From positions 556,501-620,500 of the forward strand of contig NZ_CP150660.1 in NCBI RefSeq assembly GCF_038023995.1: 64,000 bases of DNA, given 5' to 3'. The stretch is from Polaribacter atrinae. GTDB taxonomy: Bacteria; Bacteroidota; Bacteroidia; Flavobacteriales; Flavobacteriaceae. This document shows positions 17,551 through 25,689 of the stretch, in pieces; the stretch's first letter is position 1; each line of letters opens with the position of its first letter. Both the position numbers and the translations under genes were made by a program. Under the pieces are notes generated by a model that had not been told where the DNA came from, ran no database searches, and saw only the letters and a program-made list of their open reading frames with translations.

Positions 17551-17558
17551 TACATTTG
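17551..17558 (+). promoter_or_regulatory. Putative -7 element TACATTTG
   Basis: TACATTTG matches TAnnTTTG, 76 bp before the ATG at 17634. There is no -33 TTG at the right distance, which fits a promoter that needs an activator bound at the upstream repeat array. Confidence 0.4.
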
Positions 17559-17633
17559 AGTGTTACTTGGCTTAAAATGAAATGAAAAGCTACACTTAAA
17601 TTGAATGTAAATACTAATTAATTAAAATTAAAA

Positions 17634-18095
17634 ATGATGAAATTAAAAGGATTATTACTCGTATTATTTGTTTGTGCTTTAAATGCAAAGGCTCAAGATT
17701 ATTTTCCTAAAAGTGATGTGTTTGACGGTAAATATTATTCATTAAATAAAATGGGCAATCCAGGGCAAGAAGTAAAAGAGGTCTTTCTTGCTGCTGGTTC
17801 CCCTGGTACCACAAAAATGATGACACTTAGCCTTACAGAAGGTGGCATGCCAGCCTATTTTGTGTTTGATGAAGCAATATCTAAAAAAGTAAAAAAAACG
17901 GTATTTCGTAACAGAATGTCAATGGTTTTTATGTACGATAACAATAGTTTAGTGATGGTTCGTGAAAAAAAGGAAAGAAACCAGACTGAAGGAGAAACCT
18001 TGGTAGATTTTTTTAGTAAAGACAAAGCCAAAGTAGCTGCTATGACAAAAGAAAAAGCAATGGAGTACGCTACTCAATATGCAGGTGAGTTTTAA
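17634..18095 (+). CDS. Exported hypothetical protein
   Basis: A 153-residue protein with a signal peptide (MMKLKGLLLVLFVCALNAKAQ). The mature part starts DYFPKSDVFDGKYYSLNKMGNPGQ and is mixed alpha/beta, rich in Met and Lys, without cysteines. No catalytic motif is visible. It is divergent from the exported protein at 16821-17363, with a repeat array between them, so both may answer to the same regulator. Confidence 0.75.
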   Translation: MMKLKGLLLVLFVCALNAKAQDYFPKSDVFDGKYYSLNKMGNPGQEVKEVFLAAGSPGTTKMMTLSLTEGGMPAYFVFDEAISKKVKKTVFRNRMSMVFMYDNNSLVMVREKKERNQTEGETLVDFFSKDKAKVAAMTKEKAMEYATQYAGEF

Positions 18096-18425
18096 AACCA
18101 GTAATAATGCGTTTTCATAAACTAATTATTTTAAACTTATAATTCCCCTTTGTTCATTTAGAATGAATAAAAAAGTTGTGCATATTAAATAATCATAATT
18201 TTAAGTTGCACAACTTTACTATAAATCGAAACATTTAAAGACAAGAATATCAATCGTATAAAATAGACTTTTACAAGCATTATGTAAACTATTACATTTC
18301 TTGAAAAGTTAATTTTTCAGTCCTTTTTAATTGTAAAAAAAAATAAGAATAAAAGGATTAATATGTAAATTTTGAAGTATGAATTAAGAAGGAATTTAAT
18401 TCCTTTTAAAGAGGAAAGTAAATTG
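18096..18425. other. Intergenic region, nothing recognised
   Basis: 330 bp of AT-rich DNA between the exported-protein gene and tRNA-Tyr. No coding-like frame, strong hairpin or repeat was found; the 3' processing region of the tRNA lies at its right end. Confidence 0.5.
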
Positions 18426-18507
18426 TGGGGAGAGCAGGATTCGAACCTGCGAAGACGTAGTCAACGGAGTTACAGTCCGTCCTCGTTGGCCGCTTGAGTA
18501 TCTCCCC
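18426..18507 (-). tRNA. tRNA-Tyr (anticodon GTA)
   Basis: An 82-nt class II tRNA read on the minus strand. The acceptor stem GGGGAGA pairs with TCTCCCC, the anticodon stem-loop is CGGACTGTAACTCCG (GTA anticodon), a long variable arm follows, and the T arm has GGTTCGAATCC. The discriminator base is A and no CCA is encoded. Confidence 0.95.
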
Positions 18508-18757
18508 TTTATTTACTTTTTCCTACAAATCTGTTGTAAAAGTTAACCAAATAACATCAGATTTTGTTGTAAATAACTACCTTGTTTTCTTAAGGTGTGC
18601 GAATATACAAAGTTTTCATAAATGACCTAAAAAAATTTTGTTTTTTTTTCACTTTTATGCTTTAATTTAACCTTCAGAACTTGTTGCTTTGTTAGACTCG
18701 CAAACCTTTATAATAGTAACAATCTGAAAATAAAGTACTTCGGTTTTTTAGTGTTAA
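18508..18757. other. Spacer between the 5'-nucleotidase operon end and tRNA-Tyr
   Basis: AT-rich spacer with no coding-like frame. It must contain the tRNA promoter (minus strand); no clear consensus was found. Confidence 0.4.
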
Positions 18758-19672
18758 TTACACCAAAATAGTAGTTCCTTTTGCCGTTTTAGTTGCATCT
18801 TCATCAAAGTAAAAATCAATACGTCCTAAATTTACACCATAAGCTCCTACTTGGTTGACCAAGGTGTTTTTTCCGTCTGCATTTTTTACAATAGTTGGTT
18901 TTGGTAAAAAAGTATGGGTATGGCCACCAATAATTAAGTCGATGTCTTTAGTAGCCTTTGCTAGGGTTAAATCTGAAACTTTATCTGGATTACTTTTATA
19001 GTAATATCCTAAATGCGATAAACAAATAATCAAATCGCATTGTTCTTCTTGTTTTAATTGACGGGTAATATCTTGTGTAATTTCAATAGGATTTAAATAA
19101 CCGGTTTCTTTGTACATCTTCTTGCCTACTAGTCCCTCTAACTCAATACCCAAACCAAAAACACCTATTTTAAGTCCGTCTTTATGCAGTATTTTATAAG
19201 GTTTTACATGTGTATCTAACACCGTGTTTTTAAAATCGTAATTGGCAGAAACAAAATCGAACTTTGCATTTGGTAATTGTTTGTACAACCCTTCTATAGA
19301 ATTGTCAAAATCATGATTACCAATAGTAGCAACATCATATTTAAGGATACTCATCAACTTAAACTCCAATTCCCCTCCAAAATAATTAAAATAAGGCGTT
19401 CCCTGAAAAATATCACCAGCATCTAATAATAAGGTGTTTTCATTTTCTTGACGTATATGTTCTATCAAGGTAGCTCGCCTTGCCACTCCTCCTCTATTCG
19501 GAAACCTGTTGTGGTTGGCTTTAAAAGGTTCTATATGACTATGCGTATCATTGGTGTGTAAAACAGTAATGTGTCTTTGCTTTTTAGTTGTAAAAGATGG
19601 TATTGTTAAACCACCCACTAATGCCATTGTAGATAATGCTCCTGTGCGTTTTATAAAACTTCTTCTTTTCAT
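18758..19672 (-). CDS. 5'-nucleotidase, metallophosphatase half (Tat-exported)
   Basis: A 304-residue calcineurin-like metallophosphoesterase corresponding to the N-terminal catalytic half of UshA-type 5'-nucleotidases. A twin-arginine signal (MKRRSFIKRTGALSTMALVGG) is followed by the metal ligands HTNDTHSH (~36-43), GDIFQGTPYF, GNHDFD and GGHTHT. It hydrolyses extracellular nucleotides to nucleosides and phosphate. The C-terminal specificity domain is missing and is encoded by the preceding gene; stop and start overlap in TAATG, so the halves are translationally coupled and should form one enzyme. Confidence 0.92.
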   Translation of the reverse strand: MKRRSFIKRTGALSTMALVGGLTIPSFTTKKQRHITVLHTNDTHSHIEPFKANHNRFPNRGGVARRATLIEHIRQENENTLLLDAGDIFQGTPYFNYFGGELEFKLMSILKYDVATIGNHDFDNSIEGLYKQLPNAKFDFVSANYDFKNTVLDTHVKPYKILHKDGLKIGVFGLGIELEGLVGKKMYKETGYLNPIEITQDITRQLKQEEQCDLIICLSHLGYYYKSNPDKVSDLTLAKATKDIDLIIGGHTHTFLPKPTIVKNADGKNTLVNQVGAYGVNLGRIDFYFDEDATKTAKGTTILV

Positions 19673-20418
19673 TATTTAATAGTTACACGGTTGTCAATTC
19701 CTGTTTTTAAAGTATCTACTTTTTTAAAATAATCGATGATAGCATCCCTCATTTTATAATCTAATTTCGTTAGTTTTACTGGTTTTTTAAAGAAATTCAT
19801 TTTATCACCACCACCTTGTAAATAATCGGTTGTTAAAACATTATATGTTTTATTTTTATCGAATGCTTTTCCTTTAATTTTTAGAGTATAATCGGTATCA
19901 GTAATTGTTAAATTTATACTTTTAGATAAAGGATGTGCTTTTTTATTTTTAATAAAATAAGTAACCAATTCAGTTATTTTATCTCCTGTAAGGGTGGCAA
20001 CTACAAATTCATTATCAAAAGGCATTAATTTAAAAGCATGCTCTTTGGTGATGTTTCCTGATGGAATTGTAGCTCGAATTCCACCATTATTAAACATAGA
20101 AAAATCGATACTTGTATTTGTTTCCTCTTTAAAAATAGGGTTTCCCATTTCCAAACACATGTCTGCTAATAGATTACCTAAAGTACTTTGCATAGCAATA
20201 CTTTTTTTTGTAAGCGGTATTGATGTATATGTTAAAGCTTCTTGCATGTCGCCTGTAAGTTTTTCTTTATAAGGCGTTATCATGTTTTCTATTTTTACAG
20301 AAGGTGCAATTGTACTATCAATAACAATTGTTTTTGCTGTTATTTTATCTAGATGCTTCTCTGTTTTATTACAAGAAGATAGCAAAAGAAAAAAGATAAT
20401 AAATTGATATAATTTCAT
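19672..20418 (-). CDS. 5'-nucleotidase, C-terminal substrate-binding half (lipoprotein)
   Basis: A 248-residue lipoprotein (lipobox LSSC, Cys16) matching the 5_nucleotid_C domain: MQSTLGNLLADMCLE, then FNNGGIRATIPSGNIT (nucleoside-binding), and YNVLTTDYLQGGGDKM near the C-terminus. In classical UshA this domain follows the metallophosphatase domain; here it is the separate, upstream gene and overlaps the start of the catalytic half. Because it is lipidated and the other half is Tat-exported, the complex is probably membrane-tethered. It lies 40 bp behind the alkaline phosphatase gene. Confidence 0.9.
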   Translation of the reverse strand: MKLYQFIIFFLLLSSCNKTEKHLDKITAKTIVIDSTIAPSVKIENMITPYKEKLTGDMQEALTYTSIPLTKKSIAMQSTLGNLLADMCLEMGNPIFKEETNTSIDFSMFNNGGIRATIPSGNITKEHAFKLMPFDNEFVVATLTGDKITELVTYFIKNKKAHPLSKSINLTITDTDYTLKIKGKAFDKNKTYNVLTTDYLQGGGDKMNFFKKPVKLTKLDYKMRDAIIDYFKKVDTLKTGIDNRVTIK

Positions 20419-20458
20419 TGAATACGTAATTTACAGTTTATACTTACTGAACCTCTTT

Positions 20459-21874
20459 TTAAAATTTATTCTCTACTTCTGCTGCTTCTAACATCAGATA
20501 ATGTAAGTCCGTATTTTTTATAAAAGGCTTTAGCAAATGACTTCCTGGTCCGTACATGGCCAATTCTACATAATCTGCAGAATGTTGCATGCTTATCCAG
20601 CCTACCGAATTGTGTTTTTTCTGAATTTCTGCTAAAACTTTGAAAGGAAGTTTCTTTGGGTTGTACAATCCTTCCTGCTTTTGTAGCTTTTTATAATAAC
20701 TTAATAAAAGGTTGCACTCTTCTGTGGTTAAAGCAATATTATTAGCATAATCTACTCTTTCTTTTACACCAGAAATTGAGGTTTCTTTACCAATTCCGTT
20801 TAAAATCCACTCATTTGTATATTTATATTTTTGAATCGCATCAAAATTATCGTTTGCTTTTGAGCCGTATATAACTCCCGGGTTTGCATTACCATGATCT
20901 GTAGTTATAATTACTAGTGTATCATCGTTCTGTTCTGCAAAATCCATAGCAACTTGCACAGCTTCATCATGCGCTATTTGATCATAAATTAGTCCTGTAA
21001 TATCATTACCATGTGCAGCCCAATCTACTTTCCCTGCCTCTACTTGTAACACAAAACCTTTTGGATTGTCTTTCATTACATCAATTGCTTTTTTTGTCAT
21101 TTCTGCAAGTGTAGGTATTTTTTTAGACAATTCTTTGTTGTTTTCTCTATCTTTAGAATAAGGAAGTCCCCCATCATTAAAAACCCCTAAAATAGGCTTT
21201 TTAGTAGGTGCAGAAATCATTTCATTTCTTGTTTTAACAACTTCATATCCATTAGAACTAAATTTTTGATACATGTCTATTTTGTCCTTTCTTTTTTCTG
21301 AAGAAAAGTAATCACCTCCACCTCCCATCAAGACATCAAATTTTTGTTCTAAATATTTCTCTGCGATGGTTTCTTGAGCGTTTCTAGATTTGGAATTGAT
21401 ACAAAAACCCGCAGGTGTAGCATGTGTAATAGGAACAGTAGTAACGCAACCCGCTTTTTTACCAGCTTGCTTAAACTTTTGCCAAATAGGCATATGCTCT
21501 TCTCCGTCTTTACTAACATTTAATGCACCGTTATTAATTCTAGCTCCTCCGCCCCAAGAAGAACTTGCTGCAGCAGAATCTGTAACAATAGAACTTGCAG
21601 AAGCCATGTCCATTAAAGCTCTATTTACTCTATTATCTTTATATAATTGCAACCAATTAGAACCTTTACCAGTTTTTCTAGAGAGATATAAATCTGCCAT
21701 ATTTAAGGTTCCAATACTCATTCCATCACTTACAACTATTATAATATTCTTTGCTTTTTTGTTTTTATCTCCAATATCAAAAGAAATATTATTAGCAGAA
21801 GTATTAAAAGGTTGTAAAAGCGTTGTTCCTAATGTAAGTAGTGATCCATTTTTAAAAAACGTTCTTCTATTCAT
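20459..21874 (-). CDS. Alkaline phosphatase (PhoA superfamily)
   Basis: A 471-residue zinc/magnesium phosphomonoesterase. A Tat-like signal (MNRRTFFKNGSLLTLGTTLL) precedes the metal-binding IIVVSDGMS, the nucleophile serine in IVTDSAAASSSWG, the second metal site VEAGKVDWAAHGND, IITTDHGNANPG and the C-terminal HSADYVEL site. These cover the full active site. It frees phosphate from organic esters in the periplasm and is first in a three-gene phosphate-scavenging operon with the split 5'-nucleotidase. The leader contains a (GTT)9 tract. No PHO box was identified. Confidence 0.94.
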   Translation of the reverse strand: MNRRTFFKNGSLLTLGTTLLQPFNTSANNISFDIGDKNKKAKNIIIVVSDGMSIGTLNMADLYLSRKTGKGSNWLQLYKDNRVNRALMDMASASSIVTDSAAASSSWGGGARINNGALNVSKDGEEHMPIWQKFKQAGKKAGCVTTVPITHATPAGFCINSKSRNAQETIAEKYLEQKFDVLMGGGGDYFSSEKRKDKIDMYQKFSSNGYEVVKTRNEMISAPTKKPILGVFNDGGLPYSKDRENNKELSKKIPTLAEMTKKAIDVMKDNPKGFVLQVEAGKVDWAAHGNDITGLIYDQIAHDEAVQVAMDFAEQNDDTLVIITTDHGNANPGVIYGSKANDNFDAIQKYKYTNEWILNGIGKETSISGVKERVDYANNIALTTEECNLLLSYYKKLQKQEGLYNPKKLPFKVLAEIQKKHNSVGWISMQHSADYVELAMYGPGSHLLKPFIKNTDLHYLMLEAAEVENKF

Positions 21875-21888
21875 TTTTATGAGGTTAT

Positions 21889-21917
21889 GTTGTTGTTGTT
21901 GTTGTTGTTGTTGTTGT
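21889..21917 (-). repeat. (GTT)9 microsatellite in the alkaline phosphatase leader
   Basis: Nine perfect GTT units on the plus strand (AAC in the transcript) end 14 bp before the ATG at 21874 and start next to the predicted transcription start. Length changes would alter the 5' UTR in 3-nt steps. Confidence 0.85.
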
Positions 21918-21921
21918 GATT

Positions 21922-21951
21922 TAAAGATATGCTATGTAATTTAATTACAAA
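21922..21951 (-). promoter_or_regulatory. Promoter of the alkaline phosphatase operon
   Basis: On the minus strand TTTG (21951-21948), an 18-bp spacer and TATCTTTA (21929-21922), one base off TAnnTTTG. The predicted start falls at the beginning of the AAC repeat. Confidence 0.55.
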
Positions 21952-21965
21952 TATTGTTATGTTTA

Positions 21966-22402
21966 TTATTTAATTAATGTTCTTGTACAGTCTGTTAATA
22001 TACAATTAAAATGTTCTACATCATCTCTATTTAATTTTAAAATACCTGTTACAGCTACAATTTGATCTGTTTTAAAGTTTGGTTTATTTTTAAAATGAAG
22101 TTCAACAGCCGTTTCAGGGCCACCTACACCACAGAAAAAACAAGAAGACATTGGTCCTTTAGATAATATGTAGATATTTTCTTCTGGAGCAATGTTTAAA
22201 AAATATCCCTTAATCGTAATTTGTTTTCCATTCAGTGCCTTTACAGACGGTAAAAAAGTAGGATACATAAAAGTTTCATTATATTCTTTAAAAATTTATC
22301 TGTATACGTTACTGCTGCTAAATCTTGCCAGGTAATTTCTTGCTGACTGTAACTATAAAAGCTACACAAAAGCAAAACAAGAAATAAAAGTTTATTTTTC
22401 AT
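21966..22402 (-). pseudogene. DUF3299-like exported protein of a zinc ABC system, frameshifted
   Basis: From the ATG at 22402 the frame encodes a signal peptide (MKNKLLFLVLLLCSFYSYSQ) and QEITWQDLAAVTYTDK, then breaks at a T5 run near 22286-22290. Adding one T gives DKFFKEYNETFMYPTFLPSVKALNG in phase with the remaining 100 residues, which contain KQITIKGYFLNIAPEEN, SSCFFCGVGGPET and a C-terminal OB-like strand set. The pattern recalls DUF3299 proteins that accompany zinc-regulated ABC transporters. Its start overlaps the end of the permease gene by 11 bp, so it was the last gene of that operon. Confidence 0.7.
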
Positions 22403-23433
22403 TACTTAAAATTGTTGAAATATTCATTTTTATAATCGGATAGATAGCCAATAAAACAGATACAATAACCATTGTGAAAATTATGGAAGCTATTTCTAAA
22501 AAATCTGTAAAAGGTAATTGCTGTAATATATTTTGTTGATAATTAGTTTTAACAGAGTTTATTACAAAATAGAAGCCTATTTTAATAAAAGTAACACCTA
22601 ATAAAAAGGCAACAAATGCAATAAACAAACCTTCATATAAGACCATTTGTATCAACTGAAAATTACTTGCTCCGTAAGTACGTAATATTGCTAAATCGAA
22701 AGCACGTTCTTTTACCATTTTATATAAACTTGTAAAAATAGTTAAGCAAGAAATGATTAGAATTAAATAGGCAATCCAGTTAATAGTTTCAAAACCGATA
22801 CTAGTATAATCGTATAATTTATTTAACTCATAAATTGGTAAAGCCGCTTGCATATTGGTACTTTCATTATTTTTTCTAGGCAAACTTAAAAGCGCTCTTT
22901 TACTTTTAAAAGTAATTAGTAGAGAAGTTATTTCTTTATCATCATGACTACCATGGTGATGGTGATGTTCTTCTTCTTGATGCCCATGATGATGTACATC
23001 CCAAATACTTTCTAAATTGGTAATTATTAAACGATCAATTACTTTTTGTGTAGGTTTTAAAATACCAACTACTGTTAACTCATCTTCATGAACATCAATA
23101 TTATTTTCTACCAATCCATGAGAACTTAAAAAAGTGTCGCCAATATTTAAATTCAGTTGTTTTGCCACATTGGTACCTAGCACAACTTCCATTGATTTAT
23201 TTACAAACCTACCCTTTTTTAGCTCTGCATTGTAAATATTTAAATATTCTTCGATGGTTCCTACAATTCTAAAACCTTTATAATTATCACCATAAGAAAT
23301 AGGAATCGCCGATTTAATCATCGGGTTTTTACTTATTTTCTTTGCTTTTGCATAAGAAATATTCCCAGTAGGATTGTCTAAATGTAATACCGATGCTAAC
23401 ACCAATTGCAAGGGACTTCCCTTTGCGCCAACC
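22392..23433 (-). pseudogene. 3' part of an FtsX/MacB-type ABC permease, cut by an inversion
   Basis: About 346 codons of an ABC permease without its N-terminus. The reading frame starts at the breakpoint as [16 protein letters not shown], continues through a periplasmic MacB-like domain with a His-rich loop (HHHGHQEEEHHHHHG), and ends in three membrane helices of the FtsX domain (about the last 150 residues). The missing first 57 codons are found on the plus strand at 25516-25686 and end exactly with NIDLVV, which joins to GAKGSPLQ to give the family motif [12 protein letters not shown]. An internal ATG gives a 339-codon frame, which would lack the first membrane helix and should not insert correctly. 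Confidence 0.85.
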
Positions 23434-23458
23434 TATCAAAATAAATAATACAAAAGGA

Positions 23459-24661
23459 ATGAAAAAATTACCTGTAACTGTTTTAAGTGGGTTTTTAGGA
23501 GCCGGTAAAACCACTTTATTAAATCATATTATACATAACAAAGAAGGACTAAAAGTGGCTGTTATTGTAAATGATATGAGTGAAGTAAATATAGATGCTC
23601 AATTTATAGAAAATGAAAATACACTTTCTAGAACCGAAGAAAAGTTAGTAGAAATGTCTAACGGATGTATTTGCTGTACTTTACGAGAAGATTTAATGAT
23701 AGAGGTAGAAAAACTAGCTTCCCAAAATAAATTTGATTACCTATTAATAGAAAGTACCGGAATTAGTGAACCTATACCTGTGGCACAAACTTTTACTTTT
23801 GAAAGTGAAGATGGCAAAATAGATTTAAGCAAATTTAGTTACATAGATACTATGGTAACAGTTGTAGATGCTTATAATTTTTTAAAAGATTTTTCGAGTG
23901 CAGATTATTTAGCCACAAGAGAATTGACGAATATAGAAGGAGACGATAGAACTATTGTAAACTTATTAACGGATCAAATAGAATTTGCCAACGTAATTCT
24001 ACTTAATAAAATAGATTTAGTTACTAAAGAACAAGTAGCAACACTGCATGCAATTATTCAAAAATTAAATCCTGAAGCAAGTATTATTACCACACAAAAA
24101 TCTCAAGTTGTTCTACAAAGTGTTATTAACACAGGTTTGTTTAACTATGAGAAAGCAGAAGCTTCTGCAGGGTGGTTAAAAGAATTAGAAAATGAGCACG
24201 TACCAGAAACAGAAGAGTACGGCATTAACTCTCTTGTTTTTAGAAGTAAAAAACCATTTCATCCAGAGCGATTTTTAACGTATTTAAATACCACTTTTCC
24301 TCAAAATATTATTAGAAGTAAGGGGTTATTTTGGTTAGCTTCTAGATCAGATCAAGCTTTATTATGGAGTTCTGCAGGAGGTTCTTGTAAGGCAGATTCA
24401 GCTGGTGTTTGGTGGGCCTCTATGTCTTTTGGAGAACGCGTTAGTTCTGCTGTTTTTGTTGAAAATAAAAAGGAAATAGAAGCGGGATGGACCGCAGAAT
24501 ATGGCGATAGAAAGATAGAATTGGTTTTTATAGGTCAATACTTAGATAAAGAAGCAATTCTTAACCAATTAAACAGCTGTTTGTTAACCGCATCAGAAGA
24601 AGAAATATGGAAAAAGAACGCTTTCCAAAAAGAAGACCAATGGCCAATACCTAGAGCTTAA
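23459..24661 (+). CDS. COG0523 (CobW-like) GTPase, probable zinc metallochaperone
   Basis: A 400-residue G3E-family GTPase. The ATG at 23459 is preferred because Walker A (GFLGAGKT, residues 11-18) then has its usual N-terminal distance; the longer frame includes permease antisense sequence. The metal motif CICC is at 70-73, followed by ESTGISEP (switch) and NKID. The C-terminal CobW_C domain includes [19 protein letters not shown], typical of the ZigA/YciC/ZagA group that is induced by zinc starvation. The gene lies inside the inverted segment and has therefore probably lost its ancestral operon promoter. Confidence 0.9.
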   Translation: MKKLPVTVLSGFLGAGKTTLLNHIIHNKEGLKVAVIVNDMSEVNIDAQFIENENTLSRTEEKLVEMSNGCICCTLREDLMIEVEKLASQNKFDYLLIESTGISEPIPVAQTFTFESEDGKIDLSKFSYIDTMVTVVDAYNFLKDFSSADYLATRELTNIEGDDRTIVNLLTDQIEFANVILLNKIDLVTKEQVATLHAIIQKLNPEASIITTQKSQVVLQSVINTGLFNYEKAEASAGWLKELENEHVPETEEYGINSLVFRSKKPFHPERFLTYLNTTFPQNIIRSKGLFWLASRSDQALLWSSAGGSCKADSAGVWWASMSFGERVSSAVFVENKKEIEAGWTAEYGDRKIELVFIGQYLDKEAILNQLNSCLLTASEEEIWKKNAFQKEDQWPIPRA

Positions 24662-24837
24662 GGCTTTACGTAAACCTCCAAACCAATCATAAATTCTATT
24701 TTTTTTGATGCAACAAAATGCCAAAGTTCCCTTATACCTATACAAAGGGCATGCTTTCCAAGCTTCTTAGTGGTTGGTGTAACCATTTTTACGAACTCTT
24801 TTGGTTCATAAAAAGGATTGCTATTACCGCAATAATT
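24658..24837 (-). pseudogene. Unidentified coding-like remnant
   Basis: A 59-codon open frame on the minus strand reads CGNSNPFYEPKEFVKMVTPT followed by TKKLGKHALCIGIRELWHFV and ends at a TAA overlapping the GTPase stop. Composition is protein-like, but there is no start codon before the upstream TAA except an internal Met. The plus strand here also has a short ATG frame (MQQNAKVPLYLYKGHAFQAS). It may be debris of a mobile or repeat element; I do not recognise it. Confidence 0.3.
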
Positions 24838-24888
24838 TTAAATATTTCAATTAAAAATAGAAAGTAAAAAAGTAATAAATATATTAAA

Positions 24889-25519
24889 ATGCTAAAAACA
24901 AGTAGTCTAACTTTTCAATATACCAAGGATGATCCTATTTTTAGTTTTCCTAATATTTCTTTAGAGAACCAAGAAAATTTATTGGTTATAGGTAAATCTG
25001 GTATTGGTAAGACTACTTTTTTACATTTATTGGCAGGCTTGTTACAACCTGTAAATGGGACTATTCTAATTAGTGATATTGATATTAATACATTGTCTCA
25101 CTCAAAATTAGACGCTTTTATAGGAGTACATATCGGACTTGTATTTCAGAAAAAATATGCAATTCAAAATTTAAATGTATTTCAAAACTTAGAAGATCGA
25201 CTTTTATTTAGTAAAAAACGGATTAATCATAAAGAAATAGATGTTTTATTAGCGCAATTAGGTTTGTTGGACTTCAAAAAAAAGTAAAATTAACAAGCTT
25301 AGTGAAGGCCAATTACAACGTTTAGGGATTGCTTTGGCAGTGATTCATAAACCTAAAGTTATTTTAGCAGATGAACCGACTTCTAGTTTAGATGATGAAA
25401 ATTGTAAAATAGTGATGGATTTACTTTTAGAACAAGCAAGTAAAACCGGAGCAAATTTAATAATTATTACACACGATCAAAGAGTAAAACCGTTCTTTAA
25501 AAAAACCGTTTTATTATGA
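24889..25519 (+). pseudogene. ABC transporter ATP-binding protein, frameshifted
   Basis: A LolD/MacB-type ATPase of about 210 residues in two frames. Part one (24889-25287) has Walker A GKSGIGKTTF and the Q-loop VFQKKYAIQNL. Part two has the signature LSEGQLQRLGIA, Walker B VILADEPTSSLDD and the H-loop IIITHD. The break is at an A8 run (25276-25283); A7 would restore DFKKSKINKLSEGQ. The stop overlaps the permease start as ATGA. It pairs with the split permease to form a zinc-regulated ABC system. Either a real pseudogene or a homopolymer error. Confidence 0.85.
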
Positions 25520-25686
25520 AAATTTGGAGCATAAGTCTACATAATATAAAATCGAAACCTTTATATACTTTTTTAAGTGTCTTTATTTTGTCGTTAAGTA
25601 TTGCCCTTTTAATAGGTATTCAACAATTAAAAGTATTTTTTATAAATCAAATGGAAAACAATGTAAGTAACATAGATTTGGTGGTT
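25516..25686 (+). pseudogene. 5' part of the split FtsX/MacB-type ABC permease
   Basis: The first 57 codons of the permease: MKIWSISLHNIKSKPLYTF, a membrane helix (LSVFILSLSIALLIGI) and the start of the periplasmic domain ending NIDLVV at the breakpoint. After it the frame runs eight codons into antisense of the neighbouring GTPase and stops. The remaining part is on the other strand at 22392-23433. The ATG overlaps the ATPase stop codon, as expected for an ABC operon. Confidence 0.85.
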
Positions 25687-25689
25687 TGT

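Larger units (their letters stand above)
23434..25682. other. Inverted segment (~2.25 kb)
   Basis: Flipping 23434-25682 restores an intact permease gene and places the COG0523 GTPase, ABC ATPase and permease on the minus strand with all their neighbours; the GTPase start would then lie about 33 bp behind the stop of the second GTPase. The left breakpoint reads GCGCC-AACC-TATCA on the plus strand and the right one AAACA-AACC-ACCAAA on the minus strand, so a 4-bp AACC/GGTT match marks both ends. No transposase or long inverted repeat is visible at either end. Confidence 0.8.

Noticed and set aside
21390..21944. 184-codon plus-strand frame ending in a poly-Cys stretch
   Set aside because: It is antisense to the alkaline phosphatase gene and its Cys run is just the (GTT)9 microsatellite.
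22930..22990. His-rich stretch as an engineered tag or sequencing artefact
   Set aside because: The codons alternate CAC/CAT and the loop is flanked by normal permease sequence, so it is a natural metal-binding-type loop.
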